The notes: generated by a model not told the origin, from the letters alone. DNA of 57,332 nucleotides from Methylobacterium segetis (GCF_004348265.1 NZ_SMNT01000025.1:1-57332); one strand, 5' to 3'; numbered from the stretch's first letter, positions 19,915-31,288 are shown. Numbers and translations are program-made.

Positions 19915-21855
19915 GTGTCCGAAGACGCTCATCCCGGCCGCGGCGCGCCTCACGGCGGCGAGGACGGCATCACCCCTCACCATGCCGCCGAGGACGTCGC
20001 GGCCTACGAGGCTTCCTCCGTGCAGGAGGAGGCGTCGGGGCCGGAGGCCGGCTGGGACGCGCCGCCGGACGAGGCGGGCGCGCACGAAGCCCCGCAGCCC
20101 GGAGCGCCGCGGGACGGCGCCGCGATGCGCCTCGTGCGGGCCATGTTCCGCCTCGCGATCGAGCGCTCCTACACCCGCGTCGGCCTCGTCGGCCTCGCCT
20201 TCGCGGGCGTGTTCGGCGCGATCAGCGTGCGCCTCCTGATGATGGCCGCCTTCGGCGACCCGCCGAGCCAGGAGCACCGGGTCGCGGCCGCCGCGACGAC
20301 GGCGATCCGCCCCGACATCGTCGACCGCAACGGCGAGGTGCTCGCCACCGACATCCGCACCGTCTCGGTCTTCGCCGAGCCCGGCAACATCTACGACAAG
20401 GACGAGGCGGTGGAGCTTCTCACCGCCGTCCTGCCCGACCTCAACGCCACGGAGCTGCGCGCCAAGCTGACGCCGAAGCCCGGCAAGAAGGGCGTCGGCT
20501 TCGTCTGGGTGAAGCGCGAGCTGACCCCGAAGCAGCAGGCCGAGGTGCATCGGCTCGGCATTCCCGGCATCGGCTTCCTGCCCGACCACAAGCGGGTCTA
20601 CCCGAACGGCACCGCCGCCGCCCACGTCCTCGGCGTGACGAACCTCGACAATGTCGGCATCGCCGGCATCGAGAAGTACATCGACAACCAGGGCAACAAG
20701 GCGCTCAACGAGTTCGGCCTCATCGAGAAGCAGACCGACCTGAAGCCGGTTCAACTCTCGATCGATCTGCGCGCCCAGTTCGCCGTGCGCGACGAGCTCG
20801 CCAAGGGCATCGAGCACTTCCGGGCCAAGGCCGGCGCCTCGATGATCATGGACGTGACGACGGGCGAGGTCATCGCCCTCGTCTCGATGCCCGATTTCGA
20901 CCCGAACAACCCGGTCGACGCGCTCTCGGACGACCGCATCAACCGCATGAACGTCGGCGTCTACGAGATGGGCTCGACCTTCAAGGCGATGACGCTCGCC
21001 ATGGCGCTGGAATCGGGCAAGTACAACGTCAACTCGACGTTCGACACCCGCGGCGGCGTGCTGAACTGGGGCCGCCAGAAGATCCACGAGTATCACGGCA
21101 CCAACCGCGTCATCACCATGCCGGAGGTGTTCACGCACTCCTCCAACATCGGCTCGGCCAAGATGGCGCTCGGCGTCGGCGTGCCCGGCCACAAGGCCTT
21201 CCTCAAGAAGATGGGCCTGCTCGACCGCCTGCGGACCGAGTTGCCGGAGAGCGCCTCGCCGATAATCCCGCCGCGCTGGACCGAGATCAACACGATCACC
21301 ATCGCCTTCGGCCACGGCCTCGCGGTGGCCCCGCTCCAGGCGTCGGCCGCGGTGGCCGCGATCTCGAACGGCGGCTTCCTGATGACGCCCACCTTCCTCA
21401 AGACGACGCCCGAGGAGGCGATGACCAAGGCGACGCGCGTGCTGAAGCCCGAGACCAGCGAGGCGATGCGCTTCATCATGCGCCTCAACGCCGTGGAGGG
21501 CTCCGCCAAGAAGGCGGCGATCCCCTACTACTTCGTCGGCGGCAAGACCGGCACGGCCGAGAAGGTGATCAACGGGCGCTACGTGAAGAACCGCCTGTTC
21601 ACGACCTTCATGGCGGCCGCGCCCATGGACAAGCCGAGATACCTCTTCGTCACGCTCATGGACGAGCCGCAGGGCCTGCCCGAGAGCGGCGGGTACGCCA
21701 CCGCGGCCTGGAATTCGGGCGTGGTGACGGGCAAGGTGATCGAGCGCGTGACGCCGATCCTCGGCCTGCCGCCCTATTTCGAACCGCCGGCCAAGCCCTT
21801 CCCGCTCATGGTGAAGCTCGGCGCCTATCACGCGACGCAGGTGGGCGGCCCGTGA
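19915..21855 (+). CDS. ftsI: Peptidoglycan D,D-transpeptidase FtsI (PBP3)
   Basis: Septal class B penicillin-binding protein of 646 residues. A cytoplasmic N-terminus of about 80 residues, rich in Ala/Glu/Pro and longer than in E. coli, precedes one membrane anchor (about 84-108). The non-catalytic domain follows, then the transpeptidase domain with S354-x-x-K (GSTFKAM), S409-S-N411 and K544-T-G-T. It cross-links new peptidoglycan at the division site together with FtsW. The GTG start lies six bases after ftsL. The product ends 16 bases before murE. Confidence 0.96.
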   Translation: MSEDAHPGRGAPHGGEDGITPHHAAEDVAAYEASSVQEEASGPEAGWDAPPDEAGAHEAPQPGAPRDGAAMRLVRAMFRLAIERSYTRVGLVGLAFAGVFGAISVRLLMMAAFGDPPSQEHRVAAAATTAIRPDIVDRNGEVLATDIRTVSVFAEPGNIYDKDEAVELLTAVLPDLNATELRAKLTPKPGKKGVGFVWVKRELTPKQQAEVHRLGIPGIGFLPDHKRVYPNGTAAAHVLGVTNLDNVGIAGIEKYIDNQGNKALNEFGLIEKQTDLKPVQLSIDLRAQFAVRDELAKGIEHFRAKAGASMIMDVTTGEVIALVSMPDFDPNNPVDALSDDRINRMNVGVYEMGSTFKAMTLAMALESGKYNVNSTFDTRGGVLNWGRQKIHEYHGTNRVITMPEVFTHSSNIGSAKMALGVGVPGHKAFLKKMGLLDRLRTELPESASPIIPPRWTEINTITIAFGHGLAVAPLQASAAVAAISNGGFLMTPTFLKTTPEEAMTKATRVLKPETSEAMRFIMRLNAVEGSAKKAAIPYYFVGGKTGTAEKVINGRYVKNRLFTTFMAAAPMDKPRYLFVTLMDEPQGLPESGGYATAAWNSGVVTGKVIERVTPILGLPPYFEPPAKPFPLMVKLGAYHATQVGGP

Positions 21856-21871
21856 CCGGAGGGTGCGCGCG

Positions 21872-23347
21872 ATGACGGCGATCGGCCCGACGCTGAGTGA
21901 CCTGTTTCCCGCCGCCCCGACCGACGGGGCCGGGGACTACGTGGTCGCGGGCCTCACCGCCGACTCGCGGAAGGTGGCCCCTGGCTTCGTGTTCCTGGCG
22001 GTGCCGGGCACCCGCGTCGACGGCAAGGCCTTCGCGGCAGGCGCCGTCGCCGCCGGCGCCATCGCCGTCGTGGGGGAGGGCGCGCCGCCGGCGGACCTCG
22101 ACCCCGACGTGCCCTGGATCGCCGTCGAGGACGTGCATCGCTGCCTCGCCCTCGCCGCCGCCCGCTTCCACGGCCTGCAGCCCGAGACCGTCGTCGCCGT
22201 CACCGGCACGAGCGGCAAGAGCTCGGTCGCCGACTTCACCCGCCAGATCCTCGCCCGCCTCGGCCGCGAGGCGGCAAGCCTCGGCACGGTCGGCATCGTG
22301 ACGAACCGCGGCGCCTCCTACGGCTCGCTGACGACGCCCGACCCCGTCTCGCTGCACCGGACGCTCGCCTGCCTCGCCCGGCAGGAGGGCATCACGGACC
22401 TCGCCATGGAGGCCTCCTCCCACGGCATCGTGCAGAGGCGGCTCGACGGCGTGCGGCTGTCGGCGGTCGGCTTCACCAATCTCGGGCGGGACCATCTCGA
22501 TTATCACGCCACGGTCGAGGAATACCTCGCGGCGAAGCTGCGCCTGTTCACGACGCTGGCTTCACCCGGCATTCCGGCGGTCATCAATGCGGACGGCGCC
22601 TATGCGGAGCGCGTCGTCGCCGCGGCCGAAGCCAACGGGCTCGACATCCGCACCACGGGCCGTGCCGGCACCCACATCCGGCTCGAGGACACCCGCACCG
22701 AGGGCTTCGCGCAGGTGCTCCGCCTCGTCGGGCCCGGCGGCAGCCACACGGTGCGCCTGCCCCTCGTCGGCGGCTTTCAGGTCGAGAACGCCCTCGTGGC
22801 GGCGGGCCTCGCCCTCGCGACCCCGGCCGGCGCCGCCGATCCGGCCGCCGTCTTCGCGGCCCTCGATCACCTCGCGGGCGTCCCCGGGCGCATGGAGCGG
22901 ATCGGCGAGGTCGGCGGTGCGCTCTGCCTCGTCGATTACGCCCACAAGCCGGAGGCGCTGGAAGGCGTGCTGACGGCTCTGCGCCCCTTCGCGACGGGCC
23001 GCCTCGTCCTCGTCTTCGGCTGCGGCGGTGACCGCGACCGGGGCAAGCGCCCGCTGATGGGCGCCATCGCGGCGCGCCTCGCCGACCGCGTCATCGTCAC
23101 CGACGACAACCCGCGCAGCGAGGAGCCCGCCGCGATCCGCGCCGCGATCCTGGAGGCCGCGCCCGGCGCGGTCGAGATCGGCGACCGGGCCGAGGCGATC
23201 CGCGCGGCCGTGACGGGTCTCGGGCCGGGCGACGTGCTCGTCGTTGCCGGCAAGGGTCATGAAACCGGCCAGATCGTGGGGGATCGCGTGCTCCCGTTCT
23301 CGGACCACGACGTGGTCCGCGCCGCGATCGCGGAGGTGAAGGGATGA
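21872..23347 (+). CDS. murE: UDP-MurNAc-tripeptide synthetase, meso-diaminopimelate adding
   Basis: Mur ligase of 491 residues that adds meso-diaminopimelate to UDP-MurNAc-L-Ala-D-Glu, using ATP in the cytoplasm. It has the P-loop VTGTSGKSSV (about 109-118), ASSHGIVQRRLDG and TNLGRDHLDYH. DNPR (D412-R415, in DDNPRSEEP) marks enzymes that accept meso-diaminopimelate rather than lysine. A GTG nine bases upstream is in frame, but GGAGGG is placed properly only for the ATG at 21872. It overlaps murF by ATGA. Confidence 0.96.
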   Translation: MTAIGPTLSDLFPAAPTDGAGDYVVAGLTADSRKVAPGFVFLAVPGTRVDGKAFAAGAVAAGAIAVVGEGAPPADLDPDVPWIAVEDVHRCLALAAARFHGLQPETVVAVTGTSGKSSVADFTRQILARLGREAASLGTVGIVTNRGASYGSLTTPDPVSLHRTLACLARQEGITDLAMEASSHGIVQRRLDGVRLSAVGFTNLGRDHLDYHATVEEYLAAKLRLFTTLASPGIPAVINADGAYAERVVAAAEANGLDIRTTGRAGTHIRLEDTRTEGFAQVLRLVGPGGSHTVRLPLVGGFQVENALVAAGLALATPAGAADPAAVFAALDHLAGVPGRMERIGEVGGALCLVDYAHKPEALEGVLTALRPFATGRLVLVFGCGGDRDRGKRPLMGAIAARLADRVIVTDDNPRSEEPAAIRAAILEAAPGAVEIGDRAEAIRAAVTGLGPGDVLVVAGKGHETGQIVGDRVLPFSDHDVVRAAIAEVKG

Positions 23348-24819
23348 CCGACCAGATGACCGACGCGCCGCTCTGGACCGCGGAGAGCCTCGCCGCGGCG
23401 ACCGGCGGCCGCCTGCAGGGCGAGGCCCGGCCGATCACCGGTGCCTCGATCGACACGAGGAGCCTTCAGCCCGGCGACCTGTTCTTCGCGATCCGCGGCG
23501 AAGCCCGCGACGGGCACGATTTCGTCCCCGATGCCCTGAAGCGCGGAGCGGGCGCCGCGGTCGTCGCCGAATCCCGCGCCGCGGAACTGTCCGGGCACGG
23601 TCCCGTCCTGGCGGTGCCGGAGGGTTCGGCCGATCCGGTCCTCGACGCCATGACCCGCCTCGGGCAGGCCGCCCGCGCACGGACGGGCGCCGCGATCGTC
23701 GCGGTGACGGGCTCCGTGGGCAAGACCGGCACCAAGGAGGCCCTGCGCCACGTGCTCTCGGCGCAAGGAGCGACGCACGCCTCGGTCGCCTCCTACAACA
23801 ATCACTGGGGCGTGCCCCTCACGCTGACCCGCATGCCGGCCGGTAGCCGCTTCGGCGTGTTCGAGATCGGCATGAACCACGCCGCCGAGATCCTGCCGCT
23901 CGCCGCGATGGTGCGGCCGGACGTGGCCCTGATCACCACGGTCGAGCCGGTCCATATCGAGCATTTCCGCTCGCTCTCGGCCATCGCCGACGCGAAGGGC
24001 GAGATCTTCTCCGGGCTGAAGCCCGGCGGGGTCGCCGTGATCAACCGGGACAACCCGAACTTCCCGCGCCTGCTGGCCCACGCGCAGGCCTCGCGCGCCG
24101 GCCGCGTCGTCACCTTCGGCGAGCATCCGGACGCCGACGTGCGGGCGAACCGCATCGTCCTGCGCCCCGACCTGTCGGTGGTCGACGCCAGCGTGATGGG
24201 GATCCCCGTCACCTACCAGCTCGGCACGCCGGGCCGCCACGTCGCCATGAACTCCCTCGGCGTGATGGGCGTCGTGCACGCGCTCGGAGCCGACCTCGCC
24301 CGCGCCGCGCTCTCGCTCGCGGCCTTGAAGCCGCCCGTCGGCCGCGGCGAGCGCACCGCGCTCTCGATCAAGGGCGGAGAGGCCTTCCTCGTCGACGAGA
24401 GCTACAACGCCAACCCGGCCTCGATCCGCGCCGCCTTGGCGACGCTCGCCGCCATCGAGACCGGTCCGCGCGGGCGCCGCATCGCCGTGCTCGGCGACAT
24501 GCTGGAACTCGGCGAGGCGGCCGAGCGCCACCACCGGGAGCTCGCCGCCGCCGTCGAGGCGAGCGGGATCGATCTCGTCTTCACCGCAGGGCCCCTGATG
24601 CGCCACCTCTTCGAGGCGCTGCCGGTCGGCCGCCGTGGGGTCGCCTGCGCCACCTCCGCCGATCTCGTCGATCCGCTCCTCGGCGCCCTGCGATCCGGCG
24701 ACGCCGTGATGGTGAAGGGCTCGAACAGCATTCGCATGGGACGGATTGTCGAGGCGCTCAAAGCCCGCTACGCGGGCGGCGCTGACCAGCGCGGGGCGGC
24801 CCTCTCGGCGGCCCCGTGA
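23344..24819 (+). CDS. murF: UDP-MurNAc-pentapeptide synthetase
   Basis: MurF adds D-Ala-D-Ala to UDP-MurNAc-tripeptide, completing the soluble precursor. The 491-residue protein has the three Mur ligase domains: N-terminal substrate domain, central ATPase with [18 protein letters not shown] (about 119-136), [10 protein letters not shown] and NRDNPNF, and the C-terminal domain with [15 protein letters not shown]. Its start overlaps the murE stop and mraY follows after 112 bases. Normal length, no unusual feature. Confidence 0.96.
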   Translation: MTDQMTDAPLWTAESLAAATGGRLQGEARPITGASIDTRSLQPGDLFFAIRGEARDGHDFVPDALKRGAGAAVVAESRAAELSGHGPVLAVPEGSADPVLDAMTRLGQAARARTGAAIVAVTGSVGKTGTKEALRHVLSAQGATHASVASYNNHWGVPLTLTRMPAGSRFGVFEIGMNHAAEILPLAAMVRPDVALITTVEPVHIEHFRSLSAIADAKGEIFSGLKPGGVAVINRDNPNFPRLLAHAQASRAGRVVTFGEHPDADVRANRIVLRPDLSVVDASVMGIPVTYQLGTPGRHVAMNSLGVMGVVHALGADLARAALSLAALKPPVGRGERTALSIKGGEAFLVDESYNANPASIRAALATLAAIETGPRGRRIAVLGDMLELGEAAERHHRELAAAVEASGIDLVFTAGPLMRHLFEALPVGRRGVACATSADLVDPLLGALRSGDAVMVKGSNSIRMGRIVEALKARYAGGADQRGAALSAAP

Positions 24820-24931
24820 CATCGCTATTCGCGCCGCGAGCCTCCCTCGGGCGGGCGCGGACGGGCCGGAGGTCGCCGCACCCTCCCAAGCCCCGCTTCC
24901 CACTTCGAACCCTGCTGCGGCCGAGCCCCGG

Positions 24932-26017
24932 ATGCTGTATCTCCTGTCGGACTTGAGCGGCTCCTTCTCGCCCTTCAACGTCTTCCGCTACATCACCTTC
25001 CGCACCGGCGGCGCGCTCTTCACGGCGGGCCTGTTCGTGTTCTGGTTCGGCCCCTTGATCATCTCGCTGCTGCGCCTGCGGCAGGGCAAGGGCCAGCCGA
25101 TCCGCGAGGACGGGCCGCAATCCCACCTCCTGACCAAGCGCGGCACGCCGACGATGGGCGGGCTGATGATCCTGGCCGGCGCCATCGTGGCGGTGCTGCT
25201 CTGGGCGAACCCGCGCAACCACTACGTCTGGATCACCCTCGTGGTGACGCTGGGCTTCGGCGCGATCGGCTTCTACGACGATTACCTCAAGGTCACGAAG
25301 CAATCCCACAAGGGCTTCTCGGGCAAGTTCCGGCTCGCGCTGGAGGCGCTGATCGCGATCTCCGCCTGCACGATGATCGCGGTCTACTCGCCGGCCGCCC
25401 TCCAGAACCAGCTCGCCTTCCCCGTCTTCAAGGACGCGCTCCTGAATCTGGGCTGGTTCTACGTGCTGTTCGCGGGCTTCGTGATCGTGGGCGCGGGCAA
25501 CGCGGTCAACATCACGGACGGTCTCGACGGCCTCGCCATCGTGCCCGTGATGATCGCCTGCGGCACCTTCGGGGTGATCGCGTACCTCGTCGGAAACTCG
25601 TTCACCGCCAACTACTTGCAGGTGAACTACGTGCGCGACACGGGCGAGCTCGCGATCGTCTGCGGCGCGGTGATCGGTGCGGGCCTCGGCTTCCTCTGGT
25701 TCAACGCGCCGCCCGCGCAGATCTTCATGGGCGATACCGGCTCGCTCGCGCTCGGCGGCCTCCTCGGCACCGTGGCGGTGGCCACGAAGCACGAGATCGT
25801 GCTCGCCATCGTCGGCGGCCTGTTCGTCCTCGAGATCATGTCGGTGATCATCCAGGTCGCCTCCTTCAAGCTCACGGGCAAGCGCGTCTTCCGGATGGCG
25901 CCGATCCACCACCATTTCGAGCAGAAGGGCTGGAAGGAGCCGCAGGTCGTGATCCGCTTCTGGATCATCGCCGTGATCCTGGCGCTCGCCGGCCTCGCGA
26001 CGCTGAAGTTGCGCTAG
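24932..26017 (+). CDS. mraY: Phospho-MurNAc-pentapeptide-transferase
   Basis: Integral membrane enzyme of 361 residues that transfers phospho-MurNAc-pentapeptide to undecaprenyl phosphate, making lipid I. About ten membrane spans are visible. Catalytic landmarks are present: the aspartates in [11 protein letters not shown], the [13 protein letters not shown] motif, and the HHHFEQKGW loop near the C-terminus. The frame is open further upstream, but the ATG at 24932 gives the conserved N-terminus [20 protein letters not shown]. It lies 112 bases after murF, and murD follows. Confidence 0.96.
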   Translation: MLYLLSDLSGSFSPFNVFRYITFRTGGALFTAGLFVFWFGPLIISLLRLRQGKGQPIREDGPQSHLLTKRGTPTMGGLMILAGAIVAVLLWANPRNHYVWITLVVTLGFGAIGFYDDYLKVTKQSHKGFSGKFRLALEALIAISACTMIAVYSPAALQNQLAFPVFKDALLNLGWFYVLFAGFVIVGAGNAVNITDGLDGLAIVPVMIACGTFGVIAYLVGNSFTANYLQVNYVRDTGELAIVCGAVIGAGLGFLWFNAPPAQIFMGDTGSLALGGLLGTVAVATKHEIVLAIVGGLFVLEIMSVIIQVASFKLTGKRVFRMAPIHHHFEQKGWKEPQVVIRFWIIAVILALAGLATLKLR

Positions 26018-26072
26018 CGGCGACGATATGGTCCTTCGGCGGCGAAATCGTCGCCCGCGTACCGGAAGGCCC

Positions 26073-27440
26073 ATGACCCCCGTCACAACCTACGAAGGGC
26101 GCCGCGTCGCCCTGTTCGGCCTCGGCGGATCGGGGCTCGCGACCGCGCTCGCCCTCCGGGCCGGCGGGGCCGCGGTCGCGGCCTGGGACGACAACCCGGC
26201 GAGCCGGGAGCGGGCGGACGAGCAGGGGATCGAGACCGTGGATCTCCGCGAGGCCGAGTGGTCGGACTTCGCCGCGCTGATCCTGTCGCCCGGCGTGCCG
26301 CTGACCCATCCCGAGCCGCACTGGACGGTGGGCCTCGCCCGCGCGGCCGGCGTCGCGGTGATCGGCGACGTCGAACTGTTCTGCCGCGAGCGGGCGAAGA
26401 GCGCCCCGGGCGCCCCCTTCATCGCCATCACCGGCACGAACGGCAAGTCGACGACGACGGCGCTGATCGCCCATCTCCTGCGCGCGGCGGGGCACGACGT
26501 GCAGATGGGCGGCAACATCGGCACGGCGATCCTGTCGCTGGAGCCGCCGATGGCGGGCCGCGTCCACGTGATCGAGCTGTCCTCTTTCCAGATCGACCTG
26601 ACGCCCTCGCTCAAGCCCTCGGTCGGCATCCTCCTCAACATCACGCCGGACCACCTCGATCGCCACGGGACGATGGAGCAGTACGCGGCCATCAAGGAGC
26701 GGCTGGTGGCGGGCGCCGACCTCGCGGTCGTCGGCATCGACGACGGGCCGAGCCGGCTCATCGCCGAGCGGCGGGAGGGCCCGACGGTGCGCGTCCACGT
26801 CGCCGGCCCGACCGAGGCGCTGACCCCCGTCGACGGGCTCGTCGCCCGCGAGGGCGTGATCCGCGAGGGCGAGGCGGTGGTGGCGGAGCTGTCCGGCATC
26901 GGCTCGCTGCGCGGCGCGCACAATTGGCAGAACGCGGCCGTGGCGGCCGCCGCCGTGCGCGGCCTCGGGGTGACGGGGGAGGCCCTGCAGGCCGGTCTGC
27001 GCAGCTTCCCCGGCCTGCCGCACCGGATGGAGGAGGTGGCCCGGCGCGGCCGCGTGCTCTTCGTCAACGATTCGAAGGCCACGAACGCCGACTCGACCGA
27101 GAAGGCACTCACCGCCTTCCGCGACATCCACTGGATCCTCGGCGGCAAGGCGAAGGAGGGCGGCATCTACCCGCTCGTTCCCCTGTTTCCCCGCGTCGCC
27201 CACGCCTACCTGATCGGCGCGGCGAGCGACGCCTTCGCGGCGACGCTCGAGGGCGCGGTGCCCTACACCCGCTGCGAGACGCTCGACGCGGCGACCCGCG
27301 CCGCGGCGGAGGGCGCCGCCGCCTCCGCCGCGCCCGAGCCCGTGGTGCTGCTCTCGCCGGCCTGCGCCTCCTACGACCAGTTCCGCAGCTTCGAGGAGCG
27401 CGGCGACCGCTTCCGCGATCTCGTGCGGGCGCTACCCTGA
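26073..27440 (+). CDS. murD: UDP-MurNAc-L-alanine:D-glutamate ligase
   Basis: Adds D-glutamate to UDP-MurNAc-L-Ala. The 455-residue Mur ligase shows an N-terminal Rossmann-like domain ([16 protein letters not shown]), the ATP site [14 protein letters not shown] (about 117-130), [13 protein letters not shown] and [13 protein letters not shown], and the C-terminal [15 protein letters not shown]. An in-frame ATG at 26028 is rejected in favour of 26073, which has GGAAGG just upstream and gives the family N-terminus. Confidence 0.95.
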   Translation: MTPVTTYEGRRVALFGLGGSGLATALALRAGGAAVAAWDDNPASRERADEQGIETVDLREAEWSDFAALILSPGVPLTHPEPHWTVGLARAAGVAVIGDVELFCRERAKSAPGAPFIAITGTNGKSTTTALIAHLLRAAGHDVQMGGNIGTAILSLEPPMAGRVHVIELSSFQIDLTPSLKPSVGILLNITPDHLDRHGTMEQYAAIKERLVAGADLAVVGIDDGPSRLIAERREGPTVRVHVAGPTEALTPVDGLVAREGVIREGEAVVAELSGIGSLRGAHNWQNAAVAAAAVRGLGVTGEALQAGLRSFPGLPHRMEEVARRGRVLFVNDSKATNADSTEKALTAFRDIHWILGGKAKEGGIYPLVPLFPRVAHAYLIGAASDAFAATLEGAVPYTRCETLDAATRAAAEGAAASAAPEPVVLLSPACASYDQFRSFEERGDRFRDLVRALP

Positions 27441-27560
27441 GTCGTAACGCCCGTCAGAAACCGATAACCATAAGAGACCCTTTACCATTCGGGCACAGGA
27501 TCGCCGCCGGCTGTCGGACGCTCCCCCCGGGCGTCCCCCGGACGGAGCACGCCGCTTGCC
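27441..27560 (+). promoter_or_regulatory. AT-richer leader of ftsW with TTTACCAT-like motifs
   Basis: The 120 bases between murD and ftsW are less GC-rich than the surrounding genes. They contain ATAACCAT near 27464 and TTTACCAT near 27481, each one base from the CtrA half-site TTAACCAT. In a cluster with otherwise very small gaps this is a plausible internal promoter for ftsW-murG. No experimental support. Confidence 0.35.
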
Positions 27561-28727
27561 ATGATGTCCCGCGCGGAACGCACGCCCCTGACCGACTGGT
27601 GGTGGACCGTGGACCGCGGCCTGCTCGCCGCGCTCGGTGCCCTGATGGTGGCGGGCCTCGTCTTCCTGATGGGCGGCGGCCCGCCGGTGGCCGAGCGCAT
27701 CGGCCTGCCGACCTTCTACTTCCTGAACCGCCAGGCGCTCTACCTCGCGCCCACCATCCTCCTCATCGTCGCGGTCTCGTTCCTGTCCCTGCGCCACGTC
27801 CGCCGGATCGCCCTCGTGACCTGGCTTCTGGGCGTCGTCCTGTGCGTGCTCGCCGGCAAGTTCGGCCCTGAGATCAAGGGCGCGCACCGCTGGATCCAGT
27901 TCGGCTCCTTCGGCCTGCAGCCCTCGGAATTCGTGAAGCCCGCCTTCGTGGTGGTGGCGGCCTGGGCCTTCTCGGAGGGCGCGCAGCGCCGCGACATGCC
28001 CGGCGGCTTCCTCGCCATCCTGCTCCTGCCCATCACCATCGTGCCGCTGATCCTGCAGCCCGATTTCGGGCAGACCATGCTGATCACGATCGTCTGGTGC
28101 GCCCTGTTCTTCGTGGCCGGCCTGCACTGGTTCTGGGTGGCGGGACTCGGCGCCCTCGGCCTCATCGGCGTCTTCACCGCCTACACGTTCCTGCACCACG
28201 TGCGCGAGCGCATCACCCGCTTCCTCGACAAGGATTCGGGCGACAGCTTCCAGGAATTCTGGTCGCGCGAATCGTTCCGCTCCGGCGGCTGGTTCGGCAC
28301 CGGGCCGGGGGAGGGGGTGGCCAAGCGCCACCTGCCCGACGCACATACGGACTTCATCTTCTCCGTCACCGGCGAGGAGTTCGGCGTGCTGGTCTGTCTC
28401 GGTCTCGTGGCCCTCTTCGCTTTCATCGTGATGCGCGGCCTCAAGCTCGCGCGGCGCACCGACGACACCTTCACGCGCCTCGCCATCACGGGCCTGACCA
28501 CCCTGTTCGGCCTGCAGGCCTGCATCAACATGGCGGTGAACACGCGCCTGATGCCCGCCAAGGGCATGACGCTGCCCTTCGTCTCCTACGGCGGCTCGTC
28601 GCTGATCTCGCTCGCGCTCGGCATGGGCTTCCTCATCGCGCTGACCCGCAAGCGCCCCCGCATGACCATGCTCAGCCAGAAGCCGCCCGGCACCGCGCCC
28701 GCCACCGTCGCGGGAGTGATGCGGTGA
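27561..28727 (+). CDS. ftsW: Septal peptidoglycan glycosyltransferase FtsW
   Basis: SEDS-family polymerase of 388 residues that assembles glycan strands at the septum with FtsI. About ten transmembrane helices are seen. Family signatures include HRWIQFGSFGLQPSEFVKP, LPDAHTDFIFSVTGEEFG and LPFVSYGGSSLISLALGMG. A second ATG follows directly after the first, so the start may shift by one codon. The stop overlaps the GTG of murG. Confidence 0.95.
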   Translation: MMSRAERTPLTDWWWTVDRGLLAALGALMVAGLVFLMGGGPPVAERIGLPTFYFLNRQALYLAPTILLIVAVSFLSLRHVRRIALVTWLLGVVLCVLAGKFGPEIKGAHRWIQFGSFGLQPSEFVKPAFVVVAAWAFSEGAQRRDMPGGFLAILLLPITIVPLILQPDFGQTMLITIVWCALFFVAGLHWFWVAGLGALGLIGVFTAYTFLHHVRERITRFLDKDSGDSFQEFWSRESFRSGGWFGTGPGEGVAKRHLPDAHTDFIFSVTGEEFGVLVCLGLVALFAFIVMRGLKLARRTDDTFTRLAITGLTTLFGLQACINMAVNTRLMPAKGMTLPFVSYGGSSLISLALGMGFLIALTRKRPRMTMLSQKPPGTAPATVAGVMR

Positions 28728-29833
28728 CGGTCTTCCAGGCGACGATCCTCCTCTGCGCCGGCGGCACGGGGGGGCATCTCTTCCCGGCCGAGAGCCTCGC
28801 GCACGCCCTGCGCGACCGGGGCCTGCGCGTCGCGCTCGCCACGGACGCGCGGGTCGATTCGATCGCGCAGGACTTCCCGGCCTCCGAGATCGTCACGATT
28901 CCCTCGGCCACGCCCTCGGGGCGCTCGCTGGTGCGCCGCGCCGGCGCGCTCCTCACCCTCGGGCGCGGCTTCGGGGAGGCGGCCCGCCAGATCCGGCGCA
29001 TCAACCCGGCCGTCGTCGTCGGCTTCGGCGGCTACCCGACCGTGCCGCCGATGCTGGCCGCGCAGATCCTGCGCGTGCCGACCGTGCTCCACGAGCAGAA
29101 CGCCGTGATGGGCCGGGCCAACGCCTTCCTGGCCCGCGGCGCCCGCACCCTCTGCACGGGCTTTGCCGAGGTGCGCGGGGTGCCGGACAAGGCGCGGGCG
29201 CCCCGCATCCACACCGGCAATCCGCTGCGCCCGGCCGTGATCGAGGCGGCCGGGATCGCCTACCCGCCGCTCGGCCCCGGCGACGACCTGCGCCTCCTCG
29301 TCTTCGGGGGCAGCCAGGGTGCCCGCGTGATGGGCGAGGTGGTGCCCAAGGCCGTCGCGCAGCTGCCCGCGGACCTGCGCGCCCGCCTCGTCCTCGTCCA
29401 GCAGGCCCGGCCCGAGGACCTGACGGCGGTCCAGAACGAATATCTCGCGATGGGCCTGCGCGGCATCGAGGCCGCGCCCTTCTTCCGCGACCTGCCGGGG
29501 CGGATGGCGGGAAGCCACCTCGTCGTCGCGCGCTCCGGCGCCTCGACGGTGTCCGAACTCGCCGCGATCGGCCGGCCCGCGATCCTGGTGCCCCTGCCCG
29601 GCGCCCTCGACCAGGATCAGGCGGCCAATGCCGCGACGCTCGCTCGCATCGACGCGGCGCTGGCGATTCCGCAGAGCGCCTTCACCCCCGACCGGCTCAC
29701 GGCCGAGCTCGTCGACCTCTTCGGAAATCCCGAAAAATTGACCCGGGCGGCCGCAGCGGCCAAAAGCGCGGGCATTCACGACGCCGCCGAGCGTCTCGCC
29801 GCGGTCGTCCTCGAGACGGCTTCCCGCACCTGA
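28724..29833 (+). CDS. murG: UDP-GlcNAc:lipid I N-acetylglucosaminyltransferase
   Basis: MurG adds GlcNAc to lipid I at the inner face of the membrane to give lipid II. The 369-residue GT28 protein has the N-terminal loops CAGGTGGHLFPAESLA and GFGGYPTVPPMLAA, HEQNAVMGRAN, and the donor-site GGSQGARVM, with SGASTVSELAAIGRPAILVPLP in the C-terminal domain. The frame is open far upstream, but the GTG at 28724, overlapping the ftsW stop, gives the right N-terminus. Confidence 0.95.
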   Translation: MTVFQATILLCAGGTGGHLFPAESLAHALRDRGLRVALATDARVDSIAQDFPASEIVTIPSATPSGRSLVRRAGALLTLGRGFGEAARQIRRINPAVVVGFGGYPTVPPMLAAQILRVPTVLHEQNAVMGRANAFLARGARTLCTGFAEVRGVPDKARAPRIHTGNPLRPAVIEAAGIAYPPLGPGDDLRLLVFGGSQGARVMGEVVPKAVAQLPADLRARLVLVQQARPEDLTAVQNEYLAMGLRGIEAAPFFRDLPGRMAGSHLVVARSGASTVSELAAIGRPAILVPLPGALDQDQAANAATLARIDAALAIPQSAFTPDRLTAELVDLFGNPEKLTRAAAAAKSAGIHDAAERLAAVVLETASRT

Positions 29834-29881
29834 CAATCCCGATTCTGCGCTCACCGCGCCCGAACGGAACGGTTCTGAACC

Positions 29882-31288
29882 ATGAAGCTGCCCGACAAGC
29901 TCGGACCCATCCACTTCATCGGCATCGGCGGCATCGGCATGTCCGGCATCGCCGAGGTGATGCACAACCTCGGCTACACGGTGCAGGGGTCGGACGCGAA
30001 CGACAACGCCAACGTCCGGCGCCTTTCCGAGAAGGGCATGCGCACCTTCGTGGGCCACGCGGCCGAGAACGTCGAGGAGGCGGCCCTCGTCGTCGTCTCG
30101 ACCGCGATCCGCCGCGACAACCCGGAATTGGTGGCCGCCCGCGAGCGCCGCCTGCCCGTGGTGCGCCGCGCCGAGATGCTGGCCGAGCTGATGCGCTTCA
30201 AGTCCTGCGTGGCGATCGCGGGCACCCACGGCAAGACGACGACGACCTCCCTCGTCGCGACGCTGCTCGATGCCGGCAACCTCGACCCGACGGTGATCAA
30301 CGGCGGCATCATCAACGCCTACGGCACCAACGCCCGCATGGGCGAGGGCGAGTGGATGGTGGTGGAGGCCGACGAATCGGACGGCACCTTCCTGAAGCTG
30401 CCGGCGGACGTCGCCATCGTCACCAACATCGACCCCGAGCACCTCGACCATTTCGGCTCGTTCGACGCGGTGAAGGACGCCTTCCGGCGCTTCATCGACA
30501 ACATCCCCTTCTACGGCTTCGCCGTGATGTGCATCGACCACCCGATCGTGCAGGACCTCGTCGGGCACATCGAGGACCGGCGCATCATCACCTACGGCGA
30601 GAACCCGCAGGCCGACGTGCGCCTCATCGACGTGGATCTCCGCGGCGGCCAGAGCCGCTTCCGGGTGATGATCCGCGACCGGCGCCCCGGCTTCCGGATG
30701 GAGATGGAGGACCTCGTTCTGCCGATGCCCGGCAAGCACAACGCGCTGAACGCGACCGCCGCGCTCGCCGTCGCGCACGAGCTCGGCGTCTCGGCGGAGG
30801 CGATCCGCAACGCGCTCGCGGGATTTGGCGGCGTCAAGCGGCGCTTCACCCGCACGGGCGAGTGGAACGGCGCGCAGATCTTCGACGATTACGGGCACCA
30901 TCCGGTGGAGATCAAGGCGGTGCTGAAGGCCGCCCGCGCCTCGACGGACGGATGCGTCATCGCCGTGGTGCAGCCTCACCGCTACACCCGCCTGCAGACG
31001 CTGTTCGACGATTTCTGCACCTGCTTCAACGACGCCGACACCGTCATCGTCGCCCCCGTCTACGCGGCGGGCGAGCAGCCGATCGAGGGCATCGACCGGG
31101 ACAGCCTCGTGGCGGGCCTGAAGTCGCGCGGGCACCGGGACGCGGTGGCGCTGGAGCGCTCGGAGGATCTGGCCGGCATCGTCGCGGGCCACGCCAAGCC
31201 CGGCGATTACGTGGTGTGCCTGGGTGCGGGCAACATCACGCAATGGGCCTACGCCCTTCCGGGAGAGCTCGCGAGCCTGAAGGGGTGA
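29882..31288 (+). CDS. murC: UDP-N-acetylmuramate:L-alanine ligase
   Basis: First amino-acid-adding enzyme of peptidoglycan synthesis, 468 residues. It has [17 protein letters not shown] at the N-terminus, the ATP site [14 protein letters not shown] (about 117-130), [24 protein letters not shown], and [14 protein letters not shown] in the C-terminal domain, all MurC-specific. The spacing to murG (48 bases) is normal for the cluster. Length and motifs are complete. Confidence 0.96.
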   Translation: MKLPDKLGPIHFIGIGGIGMSGIAEVMHNLGYTVQGSDANDNANVRRLSEKGMRTFVGHAAENVEEAALVVVSTAIRRDNPELVAARERRLPVVRRAEMLAELMRFKSCVAIAGTHGKTTTTSLVATLLDAGNLDPTVINGGIINAYGTNARMGEGEWMVVEADESDGTFLKLPADVAIVTNIDPEHLDHFGSFDAVKDAFRRFIDNIPFYGFAVMCIDHPIVQDLVGHIEDRRIITYGENPQADVRLIDVDLRGGQSRFRVMIRDRRPGFRMEMEDLVLPMPGKHNALNATAALAVAHELGVSAEAIRNALAGFGGVKRRFTRTGEWNGAQIFDDYGHHPVEIKAVLKAARASTDGCVIAVVQPHRYTRLQTLFDDFCTCFNDADTVIVAPVYAAGEQPIEGIDRDSLVAGLKSRGHRDAVALERSEDLAGIVAGHAKPGDYVVCLGAGNITQWAYALPGELASLKG